A stretch of DNA of 64,000 nucleotides from contig CP075497.1 in the NCBI GenBank assembly GCA_021613535.1, positions 4,154,001-4,218,000 on the forward strand, in the 5' to 3' direction. Shown here one piece after another: positions 45,788 to 59,979 of this stretch; position 1 is the stretch's first letter; each line of letters starts with the position of its first letter. Source of the stretch: Adineta vaga (taxonomy: Eukaryota; Rotifera). The notes beneath the pieces were generated by a model. That model saw nothing but the letters and a program-made list of their open reading frames with translations. It was not told where the DNA came from and ran no database searches. Position numbers and translations under genes: made by a program.

Positions 45788-48700
45788 TCAACTGAATTGT
45801 TTCGTCCATTGGGATTGAAATAATGTTCGTAATAAATGTCCGGCTTGACCAACAGGACTATCATCTTCATTGAAATATTCACAATTATTTAAAATTAATT
45901 CGACATCATGGAAAAAATCGTCACGTTTTGTATATTGATTATGGCGCATTTTCTTTTTCATTGTGGCAAAATCCATTGGTTCTTTAATACATTCATAATA
46001 TTCAGGATGTTCTTTATTATCAACAGGAGTTTGAAATGGCCATGAAACATCACTTTTTAATAATTCATTTAAAATAATTCTGAAAAAGAAAAACGAAATG
46101 TTTTGTCGAATCAGTTTGAAAGTATTCATGTCACTTTCTACCTGCAAGCTTTGGCATCATTATTTGTTTTGGATTTTTTTGAAGATTTTTTCTTTGAATT
46201 ATTATTATTTGTTGTGTTACCAATTATTGGTGATGGAATATCTTCATCAACATCGTTATTTTCGATTGGTGATGTATCATTTGTATTATTCATTGTCGTT
46301 GTATCTGTATGCGAAGAATTTGAATGTGATTCTTGTAATGATACATTCTCATGATTGTTGCTTTTAGATTTTCGATTATTGTTCGATCTATTTCGATTAT
46401 TATTCGTTGTTGATGGTGTCTGATTGATTGTATCACCATTAGGATTTGAGGGTGTTGATGTTTGTCGAGAATTAATTGAACGAGATGTTTGTCGACTCAT
46501 GGACTACAAAATTTTTAAAAAAAAGAAGAGATTCGTGTTTTCATTCGACAAATTTCATTGATAAGAAATCTTACAGATTTTGTTGGTGTTGTACCATTCG
46601 AAAATGAAGGATCATTAGCAGCACATAGAACACATAACCATTTTCCACGTTGTTGTTTAGCATTTTTCAAGCATTCTTCATGAAATAATTTTCCACAATG
46701 TTCACATCGATTGAATTGATCATCACTTTTATTTCCACAGACAAAGCATAAATTTTCACCTTTGGCTTTTCCAATACAAACATAACAATACCTAGATTAC
46801 ATATAAAACGATAATTTCTTAATGTCAATCGTCAATAAAAATCTTACCAATCATTCGGTGGTATAAATGACATCGGTGGAAGAAAACAATACGTATGTGT
46901 TCCATGATCACATCCATCACATAGTAATAGTTTTTCTTCATCATTATCTGAATTACAGATTTCACAATAAACTCTCATGATTGATCTTTCCCATGCAATA
47001 CAACGTTCTAACTGTGTTAAGCAAAGAGCTAATTGTGCCGGTGTACGTGATTCATTTACAGTTCGTCTCCAACGTTCAAGTTGTTGTGGTACTTCATCAA
47101 ATTTTGACGATGAAACAATTTCATTTGTCGAATTTTCTAATGTATGATGATAGGAACTATTTTGATTGATACGATTCAATGACGATAAATTCACTTCACA
47201 TCTACGAACAAATGGATGTTTTAAATAACGTCGTTCAATATTACGTTCAAGTTCAGTTAGAAGATGTTTAGCTTCATCAAGAACATCGGAACCTTTTGAT
47301 TGAATATCGGAATAGGTTAAACGTTTACGAGAAATATTCGAATCATATGAACGACATTGTAAACTTGAAGATATAATTCGATCGGATAGATTATAAATTT
47401 CATTGAGAACATCCATTTCATGTGTATCGTCAAAATTTGCATTTTCAGTTTCCATCAGATCATTTGATGATATTACTTGTTGTTCCGAATTATCATTCTC
47501 TGTATCATTTTCAGTGGATGATAGTGAGGTTTCCTTTGAGATTCGATTGAAAATTTTGTCTCATAGAATTTGTGATAATATCGAAATAACGTTGAAGCAT
47601 TCGACATAAATATCGTTCACGTTGACCACGTTTAGCGAGAGATTTTATTAAGGAACGTAATTCTTCAGATGTTTGAATTAACCACCATCCAGATTGAACA
47701 TCTAATAAAAGAGAAAAAGAAATAATAGATAAATACATAATTCGATAAAGTCATTTTTTTACCTTCTGGAATCGGTAATGGTTGTGTATATTGATATTTC
47801 TCTCGAATGCTTTGTTCGATTTGTTTATAAGCATTATTTGTTGATTCTTGTTTTACAGATGCTGAAAAATCATATGGATTTATTGTTTCATTTGTATTTG
47901 TTAAATTAAGAATATTCGTTGGAATAATATTTTCCTGTTTAATATTATTAAATAATATCGACGTGTTACTAAGACCATTCAATTCTTGGAATTGATCATA
48001 TTTATTTGATGTTGGTGGTAATAAATGTGCAGCTTGAGTATGTTGAAATTTCCAATAATCTTCTTCACATGAACGTTTCGGTTTTGAACATGAAAGATCC
48101 AGTGGCAGACTGTCATCCACGATTTCGTTGAAGGTTCGTTTATTATTAATGTCAACTTCGTCAATTGGTTCAGTTTTAATCACATCTGTTTGATCATCTA
48201 TACCATTCGTATTTTTTACATCTTCATTATCCTCTCTTTTTGCAGCCATACAAAAAGAAGATAAATCCATTGTAGCAAAATCTTCTGTTACATTCTCGGA
48301 TGTACTTTCTTGTTGTTGTTGTTGTTGTTGTGGTGGTGGTGGTGGTGGTGGTGGCTGTTCTTCTTCGTCATTATCACATTGTTCAGTTTTAATTTGATCT
48401 AAATCGATTGGAGTTGATTGTTCCACTGAATTTCCTAACAATGCTGATGATGGTGGCGGTGTTGGATTTGGATTTTTAACTGGTTGTTTTTTACGTTGTG
48501 TTGAACGAGATGGAATAATTATATCGATTGTATTCTCGAGTTTTAGTTTCGTTGCATTTTCAACTGTATCTTTGATAACATTCGGACAGATATCACCTGA
48601 TGTTAATCCTTCGACATAGATTCCTGGTAAATGTGAAAAATACCAATAACGACGACGATATCGATCTTGTCCAAGATGAAGTGCACGTGTATGAGAATGT

Positions 48701-51700
48701 TTATCAATGACACGACGTTTCATTAAAGTGTATTTTCGTGTTACGAGTGTTAAACGTTTATCTAAATCATCGATTTTTGTTTCATCTATTGTTTCAATGT
48801 CTTGATCGTCGGCTGTATCTGCAGCTGGATCATTTATCATCGATGGTTCTTCATTTTTCGTCGATTCTATAAGAACAAAAGATTTCATTGTTGAAATGAA
48901 AAGGTTTCCATGAACATACCATCATCACTTTCATCTGGACTTTCATTATCTGAACTGTTCATATCCTTTTCTCGGATTAATGTTGCTAGTTTCTTCGTAT
49001 TATTACTATATGAACTATTCGATTTTTCAAATTTCAAACGACGTAAACGTTTCTCTAGTTCTAGTTTTTCATGTTTTAGAACAGTTAATTCATCAATATT
49101 ACGATCGACTTCTCTATAATTTGAAAAATAATATTTAATTTAATCAAATGATTCACTATGTAACTTACTCGACTATTTGTTTATTGACGGATAAATCATT
49201 ACATAAAAATGCTAAGATTTCAATCTTTTCATCGATCGTTAATGATTGAAATGATATATCTGACAGATTTTGGGTGATCTATTCAATTAAAAAAAAGATT
49301 TTTTTATTTAAAAACATAAACAATAGTCAATCATCTTTTCTTTACTTTATCATCAAATCCATTTCGTTCCCGAATATAAAGACGAAGAACTTCACTGAAT
49401 GTATGTTCCGTTATATCGATTTCTGATAGTTTTTGCCCAAGAATGGTTAAACTTTTTTTCGGATTTGGTATGCCCGGATCTTCCAAAGCAATATTAAGTA
49501 AAATTTGACAAAGAGAATTGATATCACGTGATAATAAAGATTGTTGAAAAGTATTTAAGGTTGGAATTAGATTCTCAGCTACAAGACGAAAAAAAACCGC
49601 ATATTTAATCTTAGAAATGAATGATAAACACATACGAATTTGAAGAATATGTTTGAAATTATTTAGAAATTGGATAATCATTAGAGAATTAGCGAAAGCT
49701 TCAATTGATAGACGCATAGTATCCACCGGTTTTAATATTGGAAGTGTCTAGAAGAACAAAACGTTTCCAAAAGATATATTCAATCAGATTGATCATACTT
49801 TAAGATTTCGTAATTGCATATCCTCAGCTATTCTTTTCATTTCTTTTGCTTGAACTATTTCGATGTATTTTTCTTGCTAGAAATACAAAAAATCATCGAG
49901 AGTAAGAACATGGAAGACAAAAGATAACTATATTTACAATTTTCTGTTCACGTTCAGCATTTTTTTCGGCTTTTCGTTGTTCAATTTGTAGTAGTTTTTC
50001 TTCTTGACGTTTCTTTAATTCTAATTGTTTTAAATAAGCTAATTCTTGACGTTTACGTTCTTGTTCCTAAAATATCCATAGATATTGTAAATCTTTTGAA
50101 TTTCATTTTTATCTTACCTGTTGTTCTTGTTGTAATCTTTGTTTATGTTCGAGTTCTTGTTGTTGAAGTAATTTTTGTTGTTCCATAAAAACTTTAAGAA
50201 AATCCGCATGTTGATAATGATTGTTTGTTAGATGTTCCGATATTTTCGAACTATCACCAGTTATATTCTGTAATAAACGCATTGTTTCACGTTTGCTTTT
50301 GATTTCTGTTGCTCGTTTGGCCATTTCTATTTCGAGATAAATGATAATAGATCATCTAATTAAAATAATCAATATTACCTTCTTGTTCTAAACGAAATTT
50401 ACGATTATCTTCGTGTTTCTGTTGATGATGATCATTCGTACCATTATTTTGACTTGGAGTTACTGATGGACTTGATACAGTAGATGTTCTTGTAGGTGTA
50501 TCACCTTCATAATCAAATTTAATCCGTCGAAATTTTGGATTTATTTCTAAAATACGATTTACAATTTCATCTTCAGTTGATTCATGAAAGATTGTCTAAA
50601 TAAATATAGAATTTCTTATTTAATCAATTCATTCAAATAGATTTTCATTTACTTTTCCATCAGGACCTTCTTTTGGTTCATGAAAATGTCCAATATGTAC
50701 TTTCGAACTGAATGTAAAATGTGAACGATCCAAATCTGTTATGTTCTTTTTCGATAGATACTAAAATACAAGAAGAAAAATTCAAAGCTAAATATTCTGA
50801 ATGAATTTACTCGATCAATTTCTTGAAATGAACGTAGTTTTCTTCCACATGGCGCATAATATGAAACATCACCACGTACACCAGTTCGTGTAATTGCTCG
50901 AACAATTGTAACACGTTTCCATCTACAATATGAAAGATATGAATCTCCATGTGAAGAAAAAAAGGTATAGATTAAACATACCCGCGACTTAATGGTATGC
51001 GAACAAGTGCTTCATTGACTTCGTCAGTTTTCTTTCGTTTTGGATTTGGATCTGAATCATCTAAATTATTCGTTCATAAATTGATTTCATTTCATGTCAA
51101 AAGAGTATTAGTTATTTACCATCATCATTTGATCGAGATTCATCTGCAGATTGATTTAATGGAGTATCATTATTACTACTTCGTCGACTTAAATTTGAGA
51201 AATTTTCACGTAAACCATTTCCATTATTATTTGATTCCGTCTAAAATACAAAAAATTGGTTTATTAGACTTCTAGAATAAAATCTTTCAATAACAGCAAT
51301 CACAAGCTATAGAATAGAGACGACAATGAAATCTCACATCATCAATTTTTGTATCTTTAATAGGTTTAAATGTCCATAAATCAGATTGTTGTTGATCAAA
51401 TAGAATTGGTTTAAATAAAGAATCAATTGATGTTAAGGAAGATGATCCAATAACATCAGATGATTTCATCTTTGATTAAAATGTACTCATAGTTTGACGT
51501 AAATAAAATCTACTATTCGACTTACTAAAGCGGATTGAAGAAGACTTGGATTTGTTGTGAGAGATTTTTTTGTTGAACTATTTGGAGAAGTTTTCTCTCG
51601 ATTCAATTCTTGTTCTTCCGTCAAAGTACGAATAGATTTTGCTCGTTTTTTTGACTAAAAAGTAAATTAAACGATTATTATCTATGACTTTAGTCAGAGA

Positions 51701-53001
51701 TTTCTTTTTTTTTCTTTCTTTCATACTTTCGATGATGAGGGTGATTCGTTAAGTAGAGAATTGAGTGTTGCTGATGAATGTTTATTCTCAGGTGTCATAT
51801 GTTTTTGTGATTGTTTGGATTTCGACTGATGAAGAAGAAAATGAAATGAAAATATTATTATTTGATAAAAATTTTATTTACTGTTTGCTGTGAAGTTGAC
51901 TCTTTTGAATCTGAAAAAAAGGAACGAAATAGTTTAGAGTAAGGAAAGAAAACGACGGATTTTATATTCATTTACCAAGTGAACCAGTTAATCCTTCCAT
52001 ATATTTTGATGATGACGATGATGCTGTAAGCCAATCAGGTGATAAAAATGGATAGAGACTATTTGCAGTTGGATTCATTAGTGACGATGATAAAGTTGAA
52101 AAAGGATATGATGTCGAAGAATTATTATTGTTTGTTCCTGTTGTTTGCGAAAGTAATGATGGAAGAAAATAAGGAAATGTTGTAAAACCACCACCACCAC
52201 TACCGGCAGCAGCAGCAGCAGCTGCTGCAGCAAATGCAAGTGGATCGAGTAGTGTTGGATCTGTAGTTGTAGGTGTTTTTGATGAGGATGTTGAACTGGA
52301 TGGTTTAGAATGTGTAGAGGATGATGATGACGATTTTTTAGGATTATGCGATGATGAAGAACGAGAAGATGTCGATTTAGATGTCGAATGAGAATGAGAT
52401 TCATCGATCGTTTTCGATGTGGATGTTTTATCATGAATAGTATCAGCTGATTTTGTGGATGAGGACGAAGTATTAGTAGTAGTCGGCGTTGTTCGTTTTG
52501 ATTTCGAAGATTTCGTACTTGGTGAACCTGAAAAGAATGTATTTATTTAATAATAATGATTTGAATTTCAAGAATTTATCTACTTTTTGATTTATCCTCT
52601 TGTATTTTCTGTGTTTGATCATTAAATGCATTCATAAGTAATCCTAATTGTTTAGCATATTCATTGTAGTCTATATTGGGATTAGATGTAGATAAACCAT
52701 TTGACCAAACATCAGCTGTAGGAGAATGTGTAGAATTGTTTGATAGTAAAGAAGATAACGGTGGAGCAGATGGAAAACTGTTCAATGATGGAAAATTTGA
52801 TGCAGGTAAACCAAACGATGGATATGCTCCAAATGAAGGCATCGATGGAAAACCCATAGGGAGGCCCCAAGGGAGATCTAGAAAATATTATTATATAAAA
52901 AAAAACTTATTCTTCTAATGAAAGCAAGAAACCATACTGTTTAAATTTGAAGCAAGGTCATCTTGTTGCTTTTTTGTCTTTGTTTCTTTGCTATTGCTCA
53001 T
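45788..53001 (-). CDS. BAZ2: BAZ2/Toutatis chromatin-remodelling subunit
   Basis: At least 23 exons on the minus strand, from MSNSKETKTKKQQ (ATG at 53001) to QWTKQFS (stop 45788-45790). In order: a Ser/Pro-rich N-terminus with a poly-Ala run (about 52200-52235); an MBD/TAM domain (about 50660-51000) reading GWKRVTIVRAI, GDVSYYAPCGRKLRSFQEI; a Gln/Lys/Glu coiled coil (49830-50330); a DDT domain (about 49570-49720) with LSIEAFANSLMIIQFLNNF; the WAKZ region with DRYRRRYWYFSHLPGIYVE; poly-Pro/poly-Gln (about 48313-48356); a helical block ending RRTVNESRTPAQLALCLTQL; two PHD fingers (CEICNSDNDEEKLLLCDGCDHG and CFVCGNKSDDQFNRCEHCG); and a bromodomain with the acetyl-lysine Asn in NCEYFNEDDS. BAZ2 proteins partner ISWI ATPases to space nucleosomes and silence rDNA. 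Near 47511-47563 the frame changes (see findings). Confidence 0.88.
48313..48356. repeat. Coding poly-Gln/poly-Pro microsatellite in BAZ2
   Basis: A GTT-type run followed by a GGT-type run on the plus strand, encoding about seven Gln and eight Pro residues on the minus strand. Confidence 0.8.
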
Positions 53002-53718
53002 GGTCGTTGTTATTGCTGATCAAAAAATGAACATGATGCACATATACAATACACACGACCACCGGGAATAAACGATGAATCTTTCTTCTTCTGCTTCTGT
53101 TGTTGCACACAGCATCATCATGTGAACATCACATCTAGAAATAAGAAGCATACATATTATTCTCTGTCTCTCTCTCTCTCTCATCGGTCAGTAATAGTGG
53201 CATGAGAAGAGTAGAGAGAAAAACGAATACACACACACAAGGTTATGCCCGCTTGCCGCCGTCGACGACGTTGAACATCTATTATTGACACTTTTCTCTT
53301 CTATAAGCATACATACCCTTACACTAGTTGTGAGCGTCTTAATTTGATTTTAGTGCCTGTGTGTGTTGATTTATTTCTAGCATCACTACACAGAATTTCT
53401 TTCTTAGTAGTATAATATGGTGAGATGACATCCGATGATATAGTATTTGATGAATTTGTTAGATCTTGTGTGTTTATATGTAAGAAAAGAAATAAGTCAA
53501 AAAAAAGAAAAACGTTTAGTTAGAAATAAGAGAAAAAGGCAGAGTTGAAGGAAAGAAACGTATGTAACAAATAAGAAGTAAGGATGAGTTATGACATGAG
53601 AAGAAGAAAAAAAGAAAGAATTAAAATAAGTACGTATGTATGAAGAGTGAAAATGTTTCTCGTTTTGCTTTTTTTTTGGCAATAAAGTAAAGGAAGAAAA
53701 CGAGCAACTTCAATGAAA

Positions 53719-53737
53719 GTGTGTGTGTGTGTGTGTG
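53719..53737. repeat. (GT)n microsatellite
   Basis: About nine uninterrupted GT units. Confidence 0.85.
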
Positions 53738-55121
53738 AAAAGAAGAGGGGAAAAATCGACTACGACCGCTGCAATTAACCGGAAACGGTATCTACCCTCC
53801 ATACATACGACAAAAGACAAGAACAAGTAAAATGCTCAATAGGAGTAGAAACGACGACAACGTCAAGAAAGACGATTCCTCTCTCTCTCTCTCACTCGTT
53901 CTAACTACAAAATAAAACTCGCATGCACGCTCGTCTCGTTCACTGCTTATGTTATTGTTGATGATAATGATCTCACATAGTATAGTATATGTGAGTGTGT
54001 GCGTTCGATGGCATTCGTCGTAGTAATAGAAATAGTGGCTTCTAATCGCAAGAGCAAGAAGAAGAAGAAGGATGGATGGATGTGAGAAGGCAGACAAACT
54101 ATCGAGCAAGAGAGAGAGAGAGAGTTGTTTCTATATTTTTTCATCTCTTTGTACTCGATGCTGACGTGTGCGGTGTACCCTTGTGTATACGTATGTATGT
54201 GCACGAATAAAGCAGACAAAACGGCAAGTAAGCAGTACATCATTGCATGTATGCATGTGTCTCGACTACTTTTACATTATTCATTACTTAGTTTCTTTTC
54301 TTGTTTTTTTTTCAAATATACATATATTTATAGAAATACATGTGGTGATTTCTCAAATACTAATAAAATACTCAATCGAATTGTTATTTGTTTTACTTTT
54401 ACTTTTACTTATTCGTAATACTTAACAGTCAATCACTTCACCAATGACATTATTACCAAGCATATCTAAATCACTAACAATAATAGTAATTTTCCGTATA
54501 CATACCATCGATGTTATGTCGATGTAGAATCGTACCATTGTACAGAAGAATAAGAGGAGAAAGAATGACAGCACAAATATACAAAGAAAAAGTGAATATA
54601 TAACTCTTTCTTCTCTCTTTCTCACACACACATACATACAAATATACACATTCTTTTTTTATGCCACGTTGTTGCTCTCATTTTTAGGCTTTCGCATTTA
54701 AACAAAACCGTTCGCAACTGCTGCTGCTTTATTGTAGTCTTTTTTTTCTACTCTTTTCTCATCGACATGCGTTTGCACACACACAAATATATATATACAT
54801 CATCGCCTACTCTGTTTCTCTTTTTAAGCAGATTTCTATCTTTTATAAAGAGACACATCACATCTTTCGTGTAGTAACACACAACAACAATCAAACAGAC
54901 TAAGAAAAAGAGAAAAGAAAGCGATGGCACACGCTACTGTAGTGAAGAGAGAGAGAGAGGGAGAGGGAGAGAAGGAGATGATGCTGTCGTCGATGTTGAT
55001 AATGATTTGCCAATCTGCATCAATCCTGAATCTAAAACGCTTTTTTTCTATCTTTTTCTTCTTCTTTCTTTTGTCTAAAAGAAATAACAGTCATTTTTTG
55101 TCTATGATCGGTGTAAGTGTC

Positions 55122-55161
55122 TACTGATTGACCGCTTGCTTGTTCAAGGCGGTCAATAGTA
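55122..55161. other. Imperfect inverted repeat (hairpin)
   Basis: The left arm TACTGATTGACCGCTTG pairs with the right arm CAAGGCGGTCAATAGTA around a six-base loop CTTGTT. About 16 base pairs form with two single-base bulges (a G in each arm). It is more GC-rich than its surroundings. Confidence 0.6.
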
Positions 55162-56254
55162 ACATTCTCCTTCGTTTACAAATTCAATAATGGTCAACCA
55201 TCATTCTCATTTCTCGCTTTCACACATACTATGGTAAAAGATAACACATATACACACATACATGTACACTCGTCTTTTTTTCTTGAATTGGCTGTAGTCG
55301 TTGTCGTCGTCGTTGGGACAAGATGTGAAAACAATAACCTTTTGCGCGTGTTTGTATGTTAGTAGAGATATGCTGCGATCATATTATAGACGAGGACGTT
55401 GAAGTACACAATTCATTTCTCTACTTCATCCTACCGGTCCTATAACTATCACTCGCTTATATTGTATTTTTCTCTCTGCACGCATATATATATATATATA
55501 TCCATATATGCATACATATCTCTATATCTATATAGAAAATTACAAAACATGCTTAATGATGGTGATATATGAAACTGAATAACAATTGACAATGAAGTAT
55601 AGACTAGAACGATGTTAATATAGAAAGAAAGAGAAAGAAATTTGTTCGTTTGCTTACTTACTTACCGTCTTTGTTGACAGCTGATAATGTCAAAAACGAC
55701 ATGCACACAAGAATGTTCATAAAGAAAAACGACGAAGAAATAGAAAAGATAGAAATTGAATGCGTGTATGAAAAGATTGCGACAACGTCAAATACTCATT
55801 CACAATGTTCAGCAACCTACTAACCTAATTTGCATTCAGTGCGCACATTGGCAGGCAAGCAAGAAGCAATGTATGCGAGACGAACGACTAAAAAGCTGAA
55901 AAAAAAGAGAAGAAAGATATGTGATCTCTATCCTTTGCGATGACTTGTCGTCATCGTTAACGGTAGATGATGATGACTCTTAGAAACACACAAATATATT
56001 ATATATATTTATATATTTATATATATATATATAAAGAGAGAGAGAGAAAGCGGGAAAGGGAATACGCAAGCGACATTGCGCACACGCGCGCGCGAGAGAG
56101 TGTCAAATACATATATACATGGCGGAATCGTTAAGATAAGAAACCGGCATGCGAGGAGTAAAGCAAGTGATCGATTGAAAGCATAGTAATGAAAAGAAGA
56201 AAAATCGACGATGATATTTGTTATAACCAATCTGAAACAAAGAAAGCAAAATAC

Positions 56255-56281
56255 ATCATCATCATCATCATCATCATCATC
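56255..56281. repeat. (ATC)n microsatellite
   Basis: About nine uninterrupted trinucleotide units. Confidence 0.85.
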
Positions 56282-58300
56282 TGCTTCGACTCGTAAAGAT
56301 TCTTTCTCTTTTTTTTCCTCGAAGGACAATAACAACTATGACAGATATTTATATGTATATGTATCTCTCCATCTATCTGTGCATATACATATACAAACAT
56401 CAAGTACTGAATAAAATAACATTAGAACTGATGTTGTTAGTTACGAGATGATAAAGTCTGAATTATCTTTGATTTGTTATCAAATTTATAGAATGCTTTC
56501 TTCGAATTTGTTCGAAAAAGAACTATCCGAATCATATTACGCCAATATCTAGTAGAGTCAAAGTCTTAGAATATTTAAGAAACGAATACATTGAGTACTT
56601 TTATGTAACATGAGAATATATATTTACTTACATTGAAAATTTATTAGAAGTTTATATGGAAAGAAGAAATGTTAGTATGATAGATTCTTATCTGAATATT
56701 ATTAATGCTAGATAGATCGATGTCAAATGTTAACAATAATAGAATTTCTATCGAGTGTTAAATTCCATTATGAATAGATTTTTTCTTATGTTCGTTCGTT
56801 GATTCATTCTTGAGAAATGATATACTATGTAAGAATCAGATACATTTTTATACAGATTAATCAATAAATCTAACAACAAATGAATGAATATCATTTAATT
56901 TAAACTATTCTGACAAAAAAGGAGATATCATTTGCTTGAAAGAATAGTTTTTATTTAGATTTTCATTTCTTTTCAGATATATTGAATGTTAAAAAGGAAC
57001 GTTAAATTTTAACTAATATGTTCTTACATAATTGTCAATTTATGAGGAACTTCGTGCTGTCATAGTTCATTTACAATATTTGGATGCATCGATTATCATT
57101 CAGATATCTGATAGATGTAGTAATTGTTTTTTAGTTAACGTACCATCACCATCATGATTTACATACTGAAAATTGGTATAGTTTACACGTTTAATTTAGA
57201 AATCATCCATCTATTCACCGATTGTGATAGGAGTCGATGAAAGTATTAGAATTTAATTCGAATGGTTTATATGTATGAGTATTTCAACACCGTGAAAAAC
57301 AAGAAACAGCTTGAAGGTTACCATTCTTATTCGATGAAATACTCGATGTCAGCGGAACTCTTTCCTTAAATGATTCATTCTAAGATTCATGATGGTCGAT
57401 ATAGAAATTGTTTGTAAAATCGAATTTAAAATACAAATTCCCATGTTGATTGACACGATATTTTCTTTAAATGAATGAATCTAATCATCATATGCATCAC
57501 GAATCGTTTCTCATATTCATTGTGAATCTATGGAGAGTACCATTCAGTATCTTCTTGCTTTTACTAGTGCTTTTAATGATTTTTACATATATATTCTTTC
57601 TATATCAAACAAATCATTTTTGGATACATTGCATCAAAAAGACGTATGATGATGATTAGGTATCGATAATTGAAATCAATGTATATAATAGCAAGAGTGT
57701 ATTCCTGAACAAAATAAAAGCCAAAATGATTCATTTTGTTAATGAAATGAATTTCTCATGCAATAGTAGTTCTATAGTAATTTTTTGTAAAAAGGAAATC
57801 TATTGCATCATCTTCCGTTATTTCCTTATAATCATGTGTATTGTTGCTGAAAATCTGTGACTAGCTTATAACTATTTATATTTTATACTAACAACAAAAA
57901 TCGTATACATTTACAACGTAGAAGAAAGACAACCAGGTTTGTTCGATTCGATTACTAATATCACTGATATTCCGTAAAAACAAGAATAGAAAAAGGAATC
58001 CATAAAATATTTTTCCTCCGAAATCATTTGTTCTTTATACAGACCAATACAATGCTAGTAAACAAAATGCCTCCATCGTAAAAATCTGTTTCATGTACTA
58101 AACGTATATTTTTATTTATACCACGTTTGCTTTACAAACTAGTCCATAGTATAATACAGACAGAAGACGAAGAAAAACATGTTTATTCAAAATTTTATTC
58201 GCATTTCTTTTTCTCGGATTTTCTATAACTGACTTCTTATTTATTTATCTTCTAGATTTTTAACCATCCGTCATCTCTTACTTCGTTTTACAAACCAAAC

Positions 58301-59979
58301 ATGGCATCAAACCAAGGCAAAGGCGTAAGTCTTGTGTGTTAATGTCATACGTTCTTAATTAAATTTATTCTAGACACTTTACACCTTTCCCGGTAACTTT
58401 CGTGCTTATAAAGCGCAAATTGCAGCTCAATACAGTGGAGCACAATTGACCATTGCCGGCGATGATAAATTCAAAATGAATGACACCAATCGATCAGGAG
58501 AATATCTTGAAAAATTTCCAACAGGCAAAGTATGTTTCAAAGTGACAGAAGAGACTATTATTGATCTCTTGTATATCTAGGTACCCGCCTTCGAGAATGA
58601 TGCTGGTGTTCATTTATTTGAATCTAATGCCATTGCTCATTTTCGTAAGTCTATCAAACAAATTCGTCGATTAGAAATTCATTGAATTGACTTAATGTAG
58701 TTTCAAATGAACAACTTCGTGGTAAAACACCTGTAGAACAAGCACAAATTCTTCAATGGATTGAATATGGTGAACGCGAAATTAATCCTGCATCAGCTAC
58801 ATTGGTCTATCCATGCATGGGAATAATGCAATTCAATAAACAAAATAATGAACGTGCAAAAGATGAATTAAACCATATTTTAACATTATTAAATAATTAT
58901 CTTCGTACACGAACATATCTTGTTGGTGAACGTATCACTTTAGCTGATATTACCGTTGCTTGTGATTTATTATTACTCTTTCAATGGGTAAATCATTACG
59001 ATATACTTGTAACTTTATAAGGATAATTTTCGTGTTTATTTAGATTGTTGAACCAAGTTTACGTGAATCTCATCCACATGTTACTCGTTGGTTCTTAACA
59101 TTGATTCATCAAAAGGAATTTCAAGCTGTTCTTGGTAGTGATTATAAATTATGCGAAAAAACAGCACAATTCGATGGTAATTTCGAGCGATTAATTTCTT
59201 TTTAAACTGTTTGTAATTATTTAGCTAAGAAATTCGCTGAAGTTTCTCGTCAAGCACAAACAGTACCAACACAAGGACGTGCTAAAAATGTTTCACAATC
59301 AACCGATGATGGTAAAGGTGATAAGAAGAAAGCTAAAGAAGAAAAACCAGCAAAAGAAGCAGCTAAACCAGCCAAAAAAGAAAAGCCAGCTGAAGCTAAT
59401 GATGAAGAAGAAGAAGATGATATTCATGGTGATGAACCAAAACAAAAAGATCCATTTGCTGAAATGCCAAAAACATCATTCAACATGGATGAATTCAAAC
59501 GTGTCTATTCCAATGAAGATACTGCTACAAAAGCTCTTCCATATTTCTGGAAAAATTTCGACAAAGAAAACTGTTCAATCTGGTTCTGCGAATATAAATA
59601 TCCTGAAGATTTATCACAAGTTTTCATGACTTGTAACTTAGTATCAGGATTTTTTCAACGTTTGGAAAAATTACGTAAAAATGCATTCAGTAGCATGTGC
59701 GTTTTTGGTGAAAACAATAACAATACAATTGCTGGTATTTGGGTTTGGCGTGGTCATGAACTCGCCTTCGAAGTAAAATTGAATTGAAAAATCTCTTCTC
59801 ATTATTATTTATTTTTTACATTTTAGCTTTCAACAGATTGGAAAGTTGATTATGAATCTTATACATGGAAAAAATTATCACCCGATGATGAATCAACGAA
59901 GAAATTAGTTGATCAATACTTTCTCTGGGAAGGTGAACACAATGGTAAAAAATTCAATCAAGGCAAAATCTTCAAATAA
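58301..59979 (+). CDS. EEF1G: Translation elongation factor 1B gamma
   Basis: Seven exons: 58301-58324, 58374-58529, 58581-58644, 58701-58987, 59044-59176, 59225-59772 and 59827-59979; 454 residues. The N-terminal part is a glutathione-S-transferase fold: [41 protein letters not shown], then the helical half with [20 protein letters not shown] Lys/Glu/Ala-rich linker (about residues 230-285) leads to the conserved eEF1G C-terminal domain: [63 protein letters not shown], and the end [14 protein letters not shown]. The protein anchors and stimulates the eEF1B nucleotide-exchange complex that recharges eEF1A with GTP. It is slightly longer than the human 437 residues, mainly in the linker. Confidence 0.96.

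Larger units (their letters stand above)
53002..58300. other. 5.3 kb repeat-rich gene-free region
   Basis: No supported exon on either strand. Simple repeats are dense: CT/GA runs near 53163-53182, 53880-53893, 54110-54123 and 54945-54970, a TG run at 53719-53737, GAA near 54055-54069, TA near 55487-55500 and 56016-56032, CG near 56087-56095, and ATC at 56255-56281. Open frames here follow these repeats. An imperfect hairpin lies at 55122-55161. By position the region holds the divergent promoters of BAZ2 and eEF1B gamma. Confidence 0.5.

Noticed and set aside
53497-56414. Many 60-100 codon frames on both strands
   Set aside because: They follow GA, CT, TA, CA and ATC simple repeats and show no family, splice or conservation signal.
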